NCBI GenBank assembly: GCA_012521755.1
Contig: JAAYLV010000072.1
Coordinates: 1 to 47,784, forward strand
Source of the DNA: Bacillota bacterium
Lineage (GTDB): Bacteria; Bacillota; Limnochordia; JAAZLZ01
DNA length: 47,784 bases
Direction: 5' to 3'
The notes under the pieces are model-generated. The model saw only the letters and a list, made by a program, of their open reading frames with translations, searched no databases and was not told the origin of the DNA. Shown piece after piece: positions 39,948 to 47,784 of this stretch (the first letter of the stretch is position 1; each line of letters opens with the position of its first letter). The translations under genes were made by a program, and so were the position numbers.

Positions 39948-42371
39948 ATGAACGTGGAGGGCTTTCTCCAAGAGATTACTTCCCGGCGGGACTACCGGGG
40001 GCAGGTGAGACATGTGCATTATCTCCCCCCGAGCCCTCCTCGGTACGGCTCCTTGGAGCGGCCCCTGCCGGACCCGCTCGCAAGAGCCCTCGAACGCTTC
40101 GGCATCGAAGGCCTTTACAGCCATCAAGTCCAGGCCATCAACTTGGCCCGGCGGGATCGCCATGTGGTGGTGGCTACCGGGACCGCCTCGGGCAAGACCC
40201 TGTGCTACAATCTGCCGGTAATGGAGTCTTTGCTGGAGGAAGGGGCCACCGCGCTTTATCTGTTCCCCACCAAGGCTCTAGCCCAGGACCAGCTGCAGGG
40301 CCTCTTGCGCTGGCAAGGGAAGGGCCTGCCCGTGAACTGCGGCACGTACGACGGGGATACGCCCCGAAACAGTCGCAGCCGCCTGCGGGAGGAGGGCAAT
40401 TTGATCCTGACCAACCCCGACATGCTCCACGGGGGGATCATGCCCCACCATCCCACCTGGACCCGTTTTTTTAGCGGTTTACGATATGTAGTGATCGATG
40501 AAATCCACGTTTACCGGGGCATTTTCGGCTCTCACATGGCAAATGTGCTCCGCCGCCTCGATAGGATCCTGGCTTACTACGGCGCCTCACCGGTTTATAT
40601 CTGCTGTTCGGCGACCATCGCCAATCCCCTGGAGCTGGCCGAAGAGCTGACGGGGAAGGAGATGGCCCTAGTCGACGATGACGGCTCCGCTAGGGGAGGC
40701 AAGTGGTTTGTCTTGTGGAACCCGCCCCGGATTGAGGAGACAGGCCTGCGACGGAGCAGCAATTTCGAAGCGAAAAACCTCATGGTGCAGCTGATTAAAG
40801 AACGGCACCAGGTGATTGGCTTTACCCGGACCCGGGTGCAGGCGGAGCTTTTGTATCGTTACGTTCGGGAGGAGCTGACGAAGGAGAGTCCTTCCTTGGC
40901 CAAGATGGTCCGCGCCTATCGCGGGGGCTATTTGCCCAGCGAACGGAGGAGTATTGAAGAACTCCTCTTTAAGGGTGAGCTGTTGGGTGTAGCCAGCACC
41001 AACGCGTTGGAGCTGGGGATCGACATCGGCAGCCTCGATGCCGCCCTGCTCGTTGGCTTTCCGGGCAGCATCGCCAGCGTCTGGCAGCAGGCGGGCCGAG
41101 CCGGACGGGGCACGGAGGATTCCCTGGCCGTCTTGATCGCCAACGACCTGCCCATCGATCAATTCCTGATAGAAAACCCCTCTTACTTTTTCGGCCGGTC
41201 GCCGGAAAACGCGGTCATCGACAAGAACAATCCCTACATCGTCCTGGGCCATCTGCGGGCGGCAGCCTATGAATTGCCCATCAAGATCGATGAGGAGCTG
41301 CAGTTTGGCCCCTCGGCCCCTGCTCTTTTGGACATCCTCGCGGAAGATCGACAGCTGCTCTTGTCGGGTGAAAAATGGTATTGGCGAGGCAGGACCTATC
41401 CGGCCGATGACTTTAGTCTACGCAATATCTCCGATGCGACTTACACCATCATCCAGGTGAAGGATGAAGGTCCCGAGGTCATCGGCAGCATGGATGAGCT
41501 CAGCGCCTTTACCCAGCTCCATGAGGAGGCAGTCTACATCCACGACGGGGAAGTCTACGTGGTGGAAAAACTTGACGTCGACCAGCGGGTCGCTTATGTT
41601 CGCATGGCGGCGGTCGACTACTACACTCAGGCAGTGACGGAGCGGAAGGTGCAAGTCCTCCATCTTGACCAACAGCGGACGTGGGAACAGAGCACCCTTT
41701 GCTACGGTGAGGTGGGGGTTAGCTTTCTCACGTACATGTTTAAGAAGATCAAGTTCAACAGCCGGGAAAACATCGGCTATGGCAAGGTCCACTTGCCCCT
41801 GGTCACCCTCGAGACTACGGGCTGCTGGTTGATTCCGCCCCAGGAGGTCCTTAGGAAGGTCCAGGAGTACGGCCGCAGTCCCATGGAGGGCCTCTTGGGA
41901 GTGGCCAATGTGATGGGGGAGGTGGCAACCCTTCTGCTGATGTGCGACGGGTCGGACATTTCCACCATCGTTGATGCTACGAACACCGGCCTGCCCAGCA
42001 TCTTCCTCGTCGATCGCTATCCTGGGGGGATTGGACTTGCCCAGAAGGCTTATCAACTCATGGAGGACCTGCTCAAAGCCTCCCTCGACATCATCAAAGG
42101 CTGTCCCTGTGAGGATGGCTGTCCTTCGTGCGTTGGGGCTCCCCTGCCGCCGGCCCAGCTGGATACCGACAGCAGGGGGCGGATACCTGATAAGGAGGCG
42201 GCACTAGTCATCCTCCACCGCCTGCTGGGCATGGAAGACTATGTGCCTAAGGCTCCCGCCCCTCGGGGGGAAACGGTCCGGGAGCGTCCGCCGGCGCCTC
42301 CCCTGTCGGCGATGGTTGAGCGGGGAATTCGCAAACAGCTAAAGCGCTGGGAGGACGCTTCCAATAGATGA
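39948..42371 (+). CDS. mrfA: MrfA-type DEAD/DEAH repair helicase with DUF1998 and C-terminal cysteine cluster
   Basis: MrfA (YprA) is a 3'-5' DNA helicase that acts in mitomycin-C damage repair in Bacillus subtilis. In 807 residues: Walker A ATGTASGKT near residue 80, TNPDMLHGGIMP, DEIH box in VVIDEIHVYRG, CCSATIANP, lobe-2 ASTNALELGIDIGSLDA and QQAGRAGRG. The DUF1998-type C-terminus ends in the four-cysteine metal site CPCEDGCPSC. The track start at 39741 overlaps the previous gene; ATG 39948 has GGGGAGAGG upstream. The usual partner exonuclease MrfB (YprB) is not next to it. Instead it follows the SNF2 pair by 22 bases. Its 3' end overlaps convergent yqhG by 125 bases. Confidence 0.92.
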   Translation: MNVEGFLQEITSRRDYRGQVRHVHYLPPSPPRYGSLERPLPDPLARALERFGIEGLYSHQVQAINLARRDRHVVVATGTASGKTLCYNLPVMESLLEEGATALYLFPTKALAQDQLQGLLRWQGKGLPVNCGTYDGDTPRNSRSRLREEGNLILTNPDMLHGGIMPHHPTWTRFFSGLRYVVIDEIHVYRGIFGSHMANVLRRLDRILAYYGASPVYICCSATIANPLELAEELTGKEMALVDDDGSARGGKWFVLWNPPRIEETGLRRSSNFEAKNLMVQLIKERHQVIGFTRTRVQAELLYRYVREELTKESPSLAKMVRAYRGGYLPSERRSIEELLFKGELLGVASTNALELGIDIGSLDAALLVGFPGSIASVWQQAGRAGRGTEDSLAVLIANDLPIDQFLIENPSYFFGRSPENAVIDKNNPYIVLGHLRAAAYELPIKIDEELQFGPSAPALLDILAEDRQLLLSGEKWYWRGRTYPADDFSLRNISDATYTIIQVKDEGPEVIGSMDELSAFTQLHEEAVYIHDGEVYVVEKLDVDQRVAYVRMAAVDYYTQAVTERKVQVLHLDQQRTWEQSTLCYGEVGVSFLTYMFKKIKFNSRENIGYGKVHLPLVTLETTGCWLIPPQEVLRKVQEYGRSPMEGLLGVANVMGEVATLLLMCDGSDISTIVDATNTGLPSIFLVDRYPGGIGLAQKAYQLMEDLLKASLDIIKGCPCEDGCPSCVGAPLPPAQLDTDSRGRIPDKEAALVILHRLLGMEDYVPKAPAPRGETVRERPPAPPLSAMVERGIRKQLKRWEDASNR

Positions 42372-43053
42372 GGGCTCCCCCGCGCAGGCTGACTAGGACT
42401 TTGGGGCTGAAGCGCAGGCTCTCTTCCTCAAGTCGGATCGGTCTATCCCCGTCCTCGCCCAGGTCGCCAAAGTGTCTCTCAAGGTCCCTGAGCCGCCTCT
42501 CCAGATCCGACCTGGCCCTTTGGGCCCAGGTTTTGGCCTCTTCCCTCAGGTATTGCTTCACGAACTCACAGCCGTGCCAATAGGCCCGGCGGAAGGAGAG
42601 CCGCCTTTTTTCCCTGGGCTCCGGCACTCCGGGATGGCAATCAAGGTCCTCCCCGAGCATCCCCACTGCGCGTCCATCGACCATGTCGACGACCACCGGG
42701 AGAATCTCTTCCCGGGACTCCCGCGCCTGATAGGACAAGTGAAAAAGCCATAGGAAATGGGGCCGGAAGGGTCCTTCGGCTGAGCTGGGGATGTGGCAGC
42801 AAGTGATGAATCCGTTGATCGTACTGAGGAGCCGCTCGAGGCTTTGGCTCTTAGGGGCAAGCAGCAAGGCCTCAGGGCTGGCCAGGGCGGTATCAAGGTC
42901 CCAGGTCAGAAGGACCCGGGGCGACTCTCTCCAGGCCAAGGCCTCAGCCAGCTCCGCCGATAGCTCAACTTCCAGGGCTTTTTCTCTCCCTTGCCAGCCA
43001 AGGCCCCGGCTAGCCAAGTACTGTTGCAGAAAGTATTCGATGTTTGCATCCAT
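42247..43053 (-). CDS. yqhG: YqhG family protein
   Basis: YqhG is a protein of unknown function that is paired with the SNF2 ATPase YqhH in Bacillus subtilis, as here. The 268 residues start MDANIEYFLQQYLASRG. A central beta-rich block contains FLWLFHLSYQARESREEILPVVVDM, a Arg/Glu-rich coil follows (about 165-205), then VLVSLRGGALIYWKRP, and a Pro-rich tail. The tail lies in the 125 bases shared with the 3' end of mrfA, so the last 40 residues may be constrained by that gene. ATG 43053 is better spaced from AAAGGA than the track start 43059. It begins 12 bases after the yqhH stop. Confidence 0.85.
   Translation of the reverse strand: MDANIEYFLQQYLASRGLGWQGREKALEVELSAELAEALAWRESPRVLLTWDLDTALASPEALLLAPKSQSLERLLSTINGFITCCHIPSSAEGPFRPHFLWLFHLSYQARESREEILPVVVDMVDGRAVGMLGEDLDCHPGVPEPREKRRLSFRRAYWHGCEFVKQYLREEAKTWAQRARSDLERRLRDLERHFGDLGEDGDRPIRLEEESLRFSPKVLVSLRGGALIYWKRPPSALAVCEFPAQPSPTGEAPADAPGPFPPEGREP
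42588..42611 (+). terminator. Possible plus-strand terminator for mrfA inside yqhG
   Basis: GGCGG (42588-42592) pairs with CCGCC (42601-42605) around an eight-base loop, followed by TTTTTT (42606-42611). The stem is short, but fully GC. It lies about 220 bases beyond the mrfA stop, on the opposite strand of yqhG. It is the best plus-strand candidate I could find there. Confidence 0.4.
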
Positions 43054-43065
43054 CGTCATCGTCCT

Positions 43066-44853
43066 TTAAATGAGAGAGATCAGTGGGTCCTGCCGCTTCT
43101 TTGACATTAGCTCCCCGGCTAAGTTGTCGAGTCTTGTCCGCAGCTCTGCACCATCGCGCGCGGTTAGGAAAATCTGGGCCAGGCTGGTCTCGAAGGTGCT
43201 GTCGGCTGCCCCCAAGATAGCATCGAGCTCACCCACCACCATTTCAAACATGCCGATCTTTTCGTGGAGCAGGTATAAGATATGTTCCTCGATGGTATTG
43301 AGGGTGACTAGGTTAAAGATGTTTACATTTCTTCTTTGACCAAGCCGATGAACCCGGCCGATCCGTTGTTCAAGGCGCATCGGATTCCACGGGAGGTCAA
43401 AGTTGACCACATTGCGGCAGAACTGGAAATTGAGCCCTTCTCCGCCACATTCGGTGCTGACCAGGACGTCCGCCTGCTCTTGGAATTGCCGCCTGATCCA
43501 TTCCTTTTTGCCGGGGGAAAGGCTGCCGTCGAACCCGACGGTGAGGAACCCGGCCCTCTCCAGGTGGTAGCGGAGGTATTCCTGGGTGGCCCGGTATTCG
43601 GTGAAGATGATGACTTTTTCCCCGAGATTCTTGACTAATTCCTCTAAAACGAGGAGCTTGGCTCCCTTGTCGATGGTTGCCGCCAGCTCCAGCAAAGGCC
43701 GGACATGGGAGCCTCGAGACTCGTGCATCTTCGCCAGAGTATAATAAGCTGCATGGGCGCTCGAGCACACTTCTCGCTGCAAGGTGATGAGGGGCAGGGG
43801 GTTGCCGCCGCTAGCCAGACAGCGATGGTATTCCCTTTGAACGAATTCCTGCACCCCATCGTAGAGGAGCTTTTCCTCCGGCAGCAGCTCGATAATCTGG
43901 TTGTTCACCACCCGTTTCGGCAGATGAATCCCTTGAGCTCCCCGGCGGTTCCGGATCATGGTTTGCTGCAGGAGGCCATGGAGGTCCTCCACGTTCTTTG
44001 GCGTGCGACGATCTTCCATGAACAGCTCCCGAAAGGCTCGGTAAGTTCCCAGTAGCCCCGGCTCTAACAAGTTGATCAGATTGTAGAGCTCCTTCAAATC
44101 GTTTTGAACAGGTGTTGCCGTCAGCAGCAGGCAAAACTTCTTCTTGATGCTATTGACCAAGTGCCAGTTCTGGGTGCGGTCATTTTTCAGCTTATGGGCC
44201 TCATCGACGATCACCATGTCGTACTCTTGACTGAGTATTATCTCCCGGTGGGGAGAGCGTTTGGCCGTGTCCAATGAGGCGATGAGGATCGGCGCCCGCT
44301 CCCAGTCCTTGTCGCTCCTTTGCAGCCAGGGTGTGATCAAGAACTTCTCTCGCAGTTCGCTGTACCACTGATAGCAAAGGGAGCTAGGGGTCAGGATCAG
44401 GGCTTTGCGGACCATGCCGCGGAGGAGGTATTCTTTGAGGATCATCCCCGCCTCAATGGTCTTCCCGAGTCCCACTTCATCGGCCAAGATGGCCCGCCCG
44501 TGCATCTTGTGTACCACGGTTTTCAGGGTATTTAGCTGATGGGGGTAGGGGATCACCCCGACTTTCCGCCAGTGTTCGCCCAAGTTGCGGGGACAATGGA
44601 GGTCCTGCCCTCCCTGGGCATTGATTACATGGCCCAGCCAGGCCAGTTTGAAGTCGGTCCAGCTTCCCCATCTGCCTTGGCGAATGGCGGTGATGACGTC
44701 CCTGATGGCATCTCGCGAGAACTTGACCGCAAGCATGTCATCGATCACTTCTTCTTCGGTGAAGTCCTCCTGGGGAGGGCCTGCGGGAGGTGCATCCCAG
44801 TTGAAAGTCATGATGGGCACTGTGATCGGAAAAGTCTTGAGGGGTATATCCAT
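43066..44853 (-). CDS. yqhH: SNF2-family DEAD/DEAH ATPase YqhH
   Basis: This 595-residue superfamily 2 ATPase has an N-terminal extension of about 110 residues (MDIPLKTFPITVPIM and helices). Lobe 1 follows with ADEVGLGKTIEAG, VDEAHKLKND and LLTATPVQND, then lobe 2 with IFTEYRATQEYL, STECGGEGLNFQFC and RIGRVHRLGQ. Gene order with yqhG is as in Bacillus, where the pair lies near sinIR and gcvT; here that context is lost. ATG 44853 with AAAGGAG upstream is preferred to the track start. It is a paralogue of the ATPase at 37086. The gene is divergent from the metal ATPase gene, sharing a 194-base intergenic region. Confidence 0.9.
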   Translation of the reverse strand: MDIPLKTFPITVPIMTFNWDAPPAGPPQEDFTEEEVIDDMLAVKFSRDAIRDVITAIRQGRWGSWTDFKLAWLGHVINAQGGQDLHCPRNLGEHWRKVGVIPYPHQLNTLKTVVHKMHGRAILADEVGLGKTIEAGMILKEYLLRGMVRKALILTPSSLCYQWYSELREKFLITPWLQRSDKDWERAPILIASLDTAKRSPHREIILSQEYDMVIVDEAHKLKNDRTQNWHLVNSIKKKFCLLLTATPVQNDLKELYNLINLLEPGLLGTYRAFRELFMEDRRTPKNVEDLHGLLQQTMIRNRRGAQGIHLPKRVVNNQIIELLPEEKLLYDGVQEFVQREYHRCLASGGNPLPLITLQREVCSSAHAAYYTLAKMHESRGSHVRPLLELAATIDKGAKLLVLEELVKNLGEKVIIFTEYRATQEYLRYHLERAGFLTVGFDGSLSPGKKEWIRRQFQEQADVLVSTECGGEGLNFQFCRNVVNFDLPWNPMRLEQRIGRVHRLGQRRNVNIFNLVTLNTIEEHILYLLHEKIGMFEMVVGELDAILGAADSTFETSLAQIFLTARDGAELRTRLDNLAGELMSKKRQDPLISLI

Positions 44854-44950
44854 AGAGGTCTCCTTTAGCAAAGGTTAAACCTACTTCAGTTTCCCCCGGC
44901 TAGGTGTAGTTATTGCTGGAGGTTCTTGGGGAGGGCTTCCGGAAGAGGTA

Positions 44951-44979
44951 TTGACATAGATTTCCCAGGGGTGTATGAT
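44951..44979 (+). promoter_or_regulatory. Strong sigma-A promoter of the metal ATPase gene
   Basis: A perfect -35 TTGACA (44951-44956) lies 17 bases from TATGAT (44974-44979), 11 of 12 consensus positions. The start would be near 44986, leaving a leader of about 60 bases. It is the best sigma-A promoter in the window, which suggests that expression is limited by a repressor. Confidence 0.8.
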
Positions 44980-44990
44980 GCAGGTGACAC

Positions 44991-45006
44991 TTAAACAATT
45001 GTTGAA
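44991..45006 (+). promoter_or_regulatory. Palindromic operator candidate for a metal-sensing repressor
   Basis: TTAAACAATTGTTGAA contains the perfect palindrome AACAATTGTT (44994-45003). It lies just downstream of the inferred start site, within an AT-rich block in otherwise GC-rich DNA. ArsR/SmtB repressors use imperfect TGAACA-type palindromes at metal exporter genes, so such a repressor is the first candidate. No arsR-like gene is in the window. Confidence 0.5.
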
Positions 45007-45047
45007 TTATTTATTAGTTACTAGCTCGGCGTAGAGGGGGCGAAGCT

Positions 45048-46979
45048 ATGGAGACTTGTGTTGCTGGGCCAAGCTGCGGATGCAGCCATGGATGCGGCCA
45101 CGAGCACGGAACAAATCGCGGCAAAGAGACTCTGGGGGCACTCATTCTTTTTGCCATTGGGATGGTAAGCCGCGGTACGGGGCATGGACCGTGGATGGTC
45201 TTGCTGCTAGCTGCTTATCTAGCTGCAGGCTGGAGGGTCCTTCTTAGCGCAGGCCACAACATCTTGGACGGTCGACTCTTTGATGAAAACTTTCTGATGA
45301 GCATCGCCTCCCTTGGAGCAATTGCCATCGGTGAGATACCGGAAGCGGTGGGTGTAATGGTGTTGTTTTCCCTCGGGGAACTGCTCCAGGACAAGGCTGT
45401 AGAGCGGTCCCGGGGGGCCATCCAAGCCCTCCTCGCAATTCGTCCTGACTATGCTAGGGTCGATCGGGGGGGAGACTGGCGGGAAGTGAGTCCCGAGGAG
45501 GTTGTTCCCGGAGAGAGGATACTGGTCCGTCCGGGAGAGCGGGTGCCTTTGGACGGCCGCGTGATCGAAGGAGAGACCCTCATGGATACATCGGCCCTGA
45601 CCGGTGAATCCATGCCTCGGTCCCTAGGCGTGGGTGAGAAAGCCTTGGCCGGGATGGTGAACACCAGGGGAGTGGTCGTCATCGAAGTTGAACACCCCTA
45701 CAGTGAATCGTCGGTTGCCCGGATTTTGAGGCTGGTGGAAGAGGCTGGGGAGCGGAAAGCCCATACGGAACGATTTATAACCACCTTTAGTCGCTACTAC
45801 ACCCCGGCGGTAGTAGCCTTGGCGGCCGCTTTAGCTATCCTGCCGCCCCTACTTGTTCCCGGGCAAGTCTTTTCCGACTGGGTCCATCGCGCCTTGGTTC
45901 TGCTAGTCATCTCCTGTCCTTGCGCCCTGGTTATCTCCATCCCCTTAGGTTACTTTGCCGGGATTGGCGGCGCCTCCCGACGGGGGATACTAGTCAAGGG
46001 TGCCAACTACCTGGAAGCACTGGCTAAGGTCGATACGGTGGTCTTTGACAAGACGGGGACCCTCACCCATGGTGCCTTCCGTGTGGTCGAGATCGAGCCG
46101 GAAGAAGACTTCTCCGAAGATGAGGTCTTGCGTCTGGCCGTTCACGCCGGAGCCTACTCCGACCACCCGGTATCCCTTTCCATCCGGGAAGCCTATCAAG
46201 GCGGCCCGATTGACCATGATGCCATCACTGAAAGCGAGGAGCTGCGGGGAATGGGGATGCGGGCTCTGGTCAGAGGTGAAAGGGTGCTCGCCGGCAACGA
46301 TCGTCTCCTCCATCATGAGAATATCGAGCATGACGTTTGTGCAACTGATGGAACGGTGGTCAATGTGGCCAAGGGAGGAGTCCTTACCGGTCGCATTCGC
46401 CTAGCTGACCAAGTCAAAGAGGAGGCTTCCGTCGCCATCAAAAGGCTCCAGCGGGTCGGCGTCAAGAAGACGGTAATGCTGACGGGGGACGTGGACCATG
46501 TTGCAAGCCAGGTTGCCGATGAAGTTGGCATCGATGAGTTTCAGGCCAATCTCCTGCCGGAGGAGAAAGTCCGCGCCCTGGAGATGGTCATGGAGCGGAG
46601 CGGCAAGGTTGCCTTCGCGGGGGATGGGATCAACGATGCACCGGCCTTAATCAGGGCCGATGTGGGCATCGCCATGGGCGGGCTTGGATCTGATGCAGCC
46701 ATTGAAGCGGCCGACGTTGTCATCATGGATGACAATCCAGCCCGGATAGCCGATGCTATCGAAATCGCCAAGAGAACCCGGCGAATTGTCCTGCAAAACA
46801 TCATTTTTGCCTTAGGGGTGAAGGCCCTAGTCTTGATGCTCGGTTCCATAGGCGCGGCGACGATGTGGAGTGCAGTCTTCGCCGACGTAGGTGTAGCCCT
46901 CATTGCTGTTCTCAACTCAACTAGAGCTTATGGTCGCTGGGGCTCCCTGAAAGCCAAGTCACGAGCACTCCCTGCATAA
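45048..46979 (+). CDS. P1B-type heavy-metal exporting ATPase (Zn/Cd/Pb class)
   Basis: This 643-residue membrane ATPase exports soft metal ions. The N-terminus has no complete metal-binding domain, only a Cys/His cluster (C4, C10, C12, H14, C16, H18, H20). Then come two transmembrane helices and helices 3-4 (from about residue 25 to 125), the actuator domain with TGES, the metal gate CPC (C290, C292), phosphorylation site DKTGT (D334), the HP-containing SDHPVS, and GDGINDAP (525-532). The last helices hold the aspartate of FADVGVALIAVLNS, typical of ZntA/CadA rather than copper pumps. GAGGGGGCG precedes the start. It is probably induced by metal through the upstream palindrome. Confidence 0.9.
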   Translation: METCVAGPSCGCSHGCGHEHGTNRGKETLGALILFAIGMVSRGTGHGPWMVLLLAAYLAAGWRVLLSAGHNILDGRLFDENFLMSIASLGAIAIGEIPEAVGVMVLFSLGELLQDKAVERSRGAIQALLAIRPDYARVDRGGDWREVSPEEVVPGERILVRPGERVPLDGRVIEGETLMDTSALTGESMPRSLGVGEKALAGMVNTRGVVVIEVEHPYSESSVARILRLVEEAGERKAHTERFITTFSRYYTPAVVALAAALAILPPLLVPGQVFSDWVHRALVLLVISCPCALVISIPLGYFAGIGGASRRGILVKGANYLEALAKVDTVVFDKTGTLTHGAFRVVEIEPEEDFSEDEVLRLAVHAGAYSDHPVSLSIREAYQGGPIDHDAITESEELRGMGMRALVRGERVLAGNDRLLHHENIEHDVCATDGTVVNVAKGGVLTGRIRLADQVKEEASVAIKRLQRVGVKKTVMLTGDVDHVASQVADEVGIDEFQANLLPEEKVRALEMVMERSGKVAFAGDGINDAPALIRADVGIAMGGLGSDAAIEAADVVIMDDNPARIADAIEIAKRTRRIVLQNIIFALGVKALVLMLGSIGAATMWSAVFADVGVALIAVLNSTRAYGRWGSLKAKSRALPA

Positions 46980-47045
46980 TAGCGAGATTCTCATCCAGGA
47001 GTCTGATAGCAGCAGGTCCCTTGTGGACGTTTATGTAGGCTTGTC

Positions 47046-47108
47046 AAAAAAGACCCGGCACAAAGCTGCAACGGCGAAGAAAAAGGGCGCGTTGCTCGGT
47101 GCCGGGTC
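47046..47108 (-). terminator. Minus-strand intrinsic terminator with a long stem
   Basis: GACCCGGCAC (47052-47061) pairs with GTGCCGGGTC (47099-47108), and an inner GCAACG/CGTTGC stem adds six pairs. Read on the minus strand it is followed directly by TTTTTT (AAAAAA at 47046-47051). Yet the genes on both sides are on the plus strand, so the orientation does not fit a visible transcript. It may mark a rearrangement junction. Confidence 0.65.
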
Positions 47109-47130
47109 AAGCCCTAAATGTGGTGATCCT

Positions 47131-47771
47131 TTGAGTTTTGAGTTCAAGGTGCAGTGCTTGCCTGGTCCAACGGAGCGGGGAAAACAACCGTGTTGCGGGT
47201 AATCTCAGGCATCGTGCCCGTCACCGAAGGTGCCATCTGGTGGTTTGCAGAGAACATCACAACGGCGCCTGCCTTCCACCGGGCCGAAATGGGCATCGCT
47301 CATATCATGCAAGATCGGGGAATTCTGGCCACCTTGTCGGTGGAAGAGAATCTGATCCTTGGTGCCTATACTAAACGTACTAAGGACAAACGGGAGGAGC
47401 TGATGGCGAAGGTCTATGAGATCTTCCCCATTCTCAAGGAACGGGCCAAGCTACCGGCGGGAACCCTCAGCGGCGGTCAACAACAGATGCTAGCTATTGG
47501 CCGGGCTTTGATGATGGAGCCTCAACTATTAATTCTCGATGAGCCTTCCTTAGGTCTGGCTCCCATCATTGTCGATGAGATCTTCCGTATCCTAGCTGCT
47601 TTGAAAGAACAGGGCGCTTCGATGCTAATTATCGAACAGAATCTAGTCAAGGCCCTCCAAGTTGCTGATCGGGGCTACGTGCTGGAAACAGGGAGAATTG
47701 TTCTCCAGGGGTCCAGTCACGATATCTTAGTGGATCCCGAGGTAAAAAGGGCTTACCTTGGCATTGCCTGA
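47131..47771 (+). pseudogene. livF: Truncated or frameshifted livF, branched-chain amino acid ABC transporter ATPase
   Basis: The open frame 47154-47771 encodes LivF-type text: QDRGILATLSVEENL (Q-loop region), TLSGGQQQMLAIGRALM (signature), LLILDEPSLGLAP (Walker B) and IIEQN. It is 205 residues, about 30 short at the N-terminus, and opens with LAWSNGAGKTT, which lacks the first Walker A glycine. The preceding frame reads LSFEFKVQCLPGP up to the same point, so one lost A near 47170 would restore GPNGAGKTT. Even then several residues before Walker A and the whole A-loop region are missing. The rest of a liv operon is absent upstream. A sequencing error could explain the shift but not the missing 5' part. 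The last 13 bases of the window hold nothing recognisable. Confidence 0.75.
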
Positions 47772-47784
47772 GCCTATGGTGGCC

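Noticed and set aside
37086-42371. DISARM-like defence system (SNF2 helicase, DUF1998 protein, methyltransferase)
   Set aside because: The SNF2 and DUF1998-type parts are present, but DUF1998 is in an MrfA-type fused helicase, the PLD protein is missing, and the methyltransferase at 488 is 36 kb away. A housekeeping repair role is more likely.

Overview
The window looks like chromosomal core sequence from a GC-rich, endospore-forming, low-copy-mobile-element member of the Bacillota (Firmicutes). The evidence is a division and cell wall (dcw) cluster that runs into sigE, spoIIGA, sigG and spoIIR, further sporulation genes (spoIIP, ylmC, a SpoIIIE/FtsK translocase), purine-rich Shine-Dalgarno sites, class A RNase P RNA, and a MurE carrying the DNPR motif for meso-diaminopimelate. 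A deep clostridial or Limnochordia-like lineage is my guess, because no 16S or other marker is present. I see no insertion sequence, prophage or CRISPR array.

Layout. 1-4640 (+): tRNA-Glu, an orphan beta-class DNA methyltransferase, then trmK, a Nif3-like gene, two small zinc-binding protein genes and rnpB. 4642-8911 (-): a tripartite tricarboxylate transporter (tctC-tctA-tctB) followed by a dicarboxylate/amino acid:cation symporter. 9014-9181: a small Cys-rich protein with its own terminator. 9266-24062 (+): the dcw cluster mraZ-rsmH-ftsL-spoVD/ftsI-murE-murF-mraY-ftsW-murG-murC-murA-ftsQ-ftsZ. It lacks murD, murB and ftsA at their usual places, and MraZ-type operator repeats precede mraZ. 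24063-25753 (-): spoIIGA-sigE, inverted relative to the arrangement I know from Bacillus and clostridia. 25829-28984 (+): a sigma-F-like promoter, sigG, spoIIR, ylmC, nrdR and pgeF. 29038-34751 (+): ftsK/spoIIIE, a RodZ-like gene and a UPF0182 membrane protein. 34785-42371 (+): a sigma-E-like promoter, spoIIP, a second murC, a SNF2 ATPase, a zinc-ribbon partner and an MrfA-type helicase. 42247-44853 (-): yqhH (SNF2) and yqhG. 44951-46979 (+): a P1B-type heavy-metal ATPase behind a strong sigma-A promoter and a palindromic operator candidate. 47131-47771: a frameshifted or truncated livF remnant.

How it fits together. The dcw genes make and polymerise lipid II and build the division ring, and pgeF edits the same precursors. 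SpoIIR made in the forespore would activate SpoIIGA, which cleaves pro-sigma-E. Sigma-E would then drive spoIIP for engulfment and possibly the second murC behind it, which suggests a mother-cell supply of wall precursors. The most unusual part is 37086-44853. Two SNF2 ATPases, each next to a protein of similar apparent architecture (YqhG, and a larger zinc-ribbon version), face each other on opposite strands with an MrfA-type repair helicase between them. A second notable point is that ftsZ and sigE converge with no gap, and the only good ftsZ terminator lies inside the sigE coding sequence.

All assignments come from reading motifs and gene order by eye. No database search or structure prediction was run.
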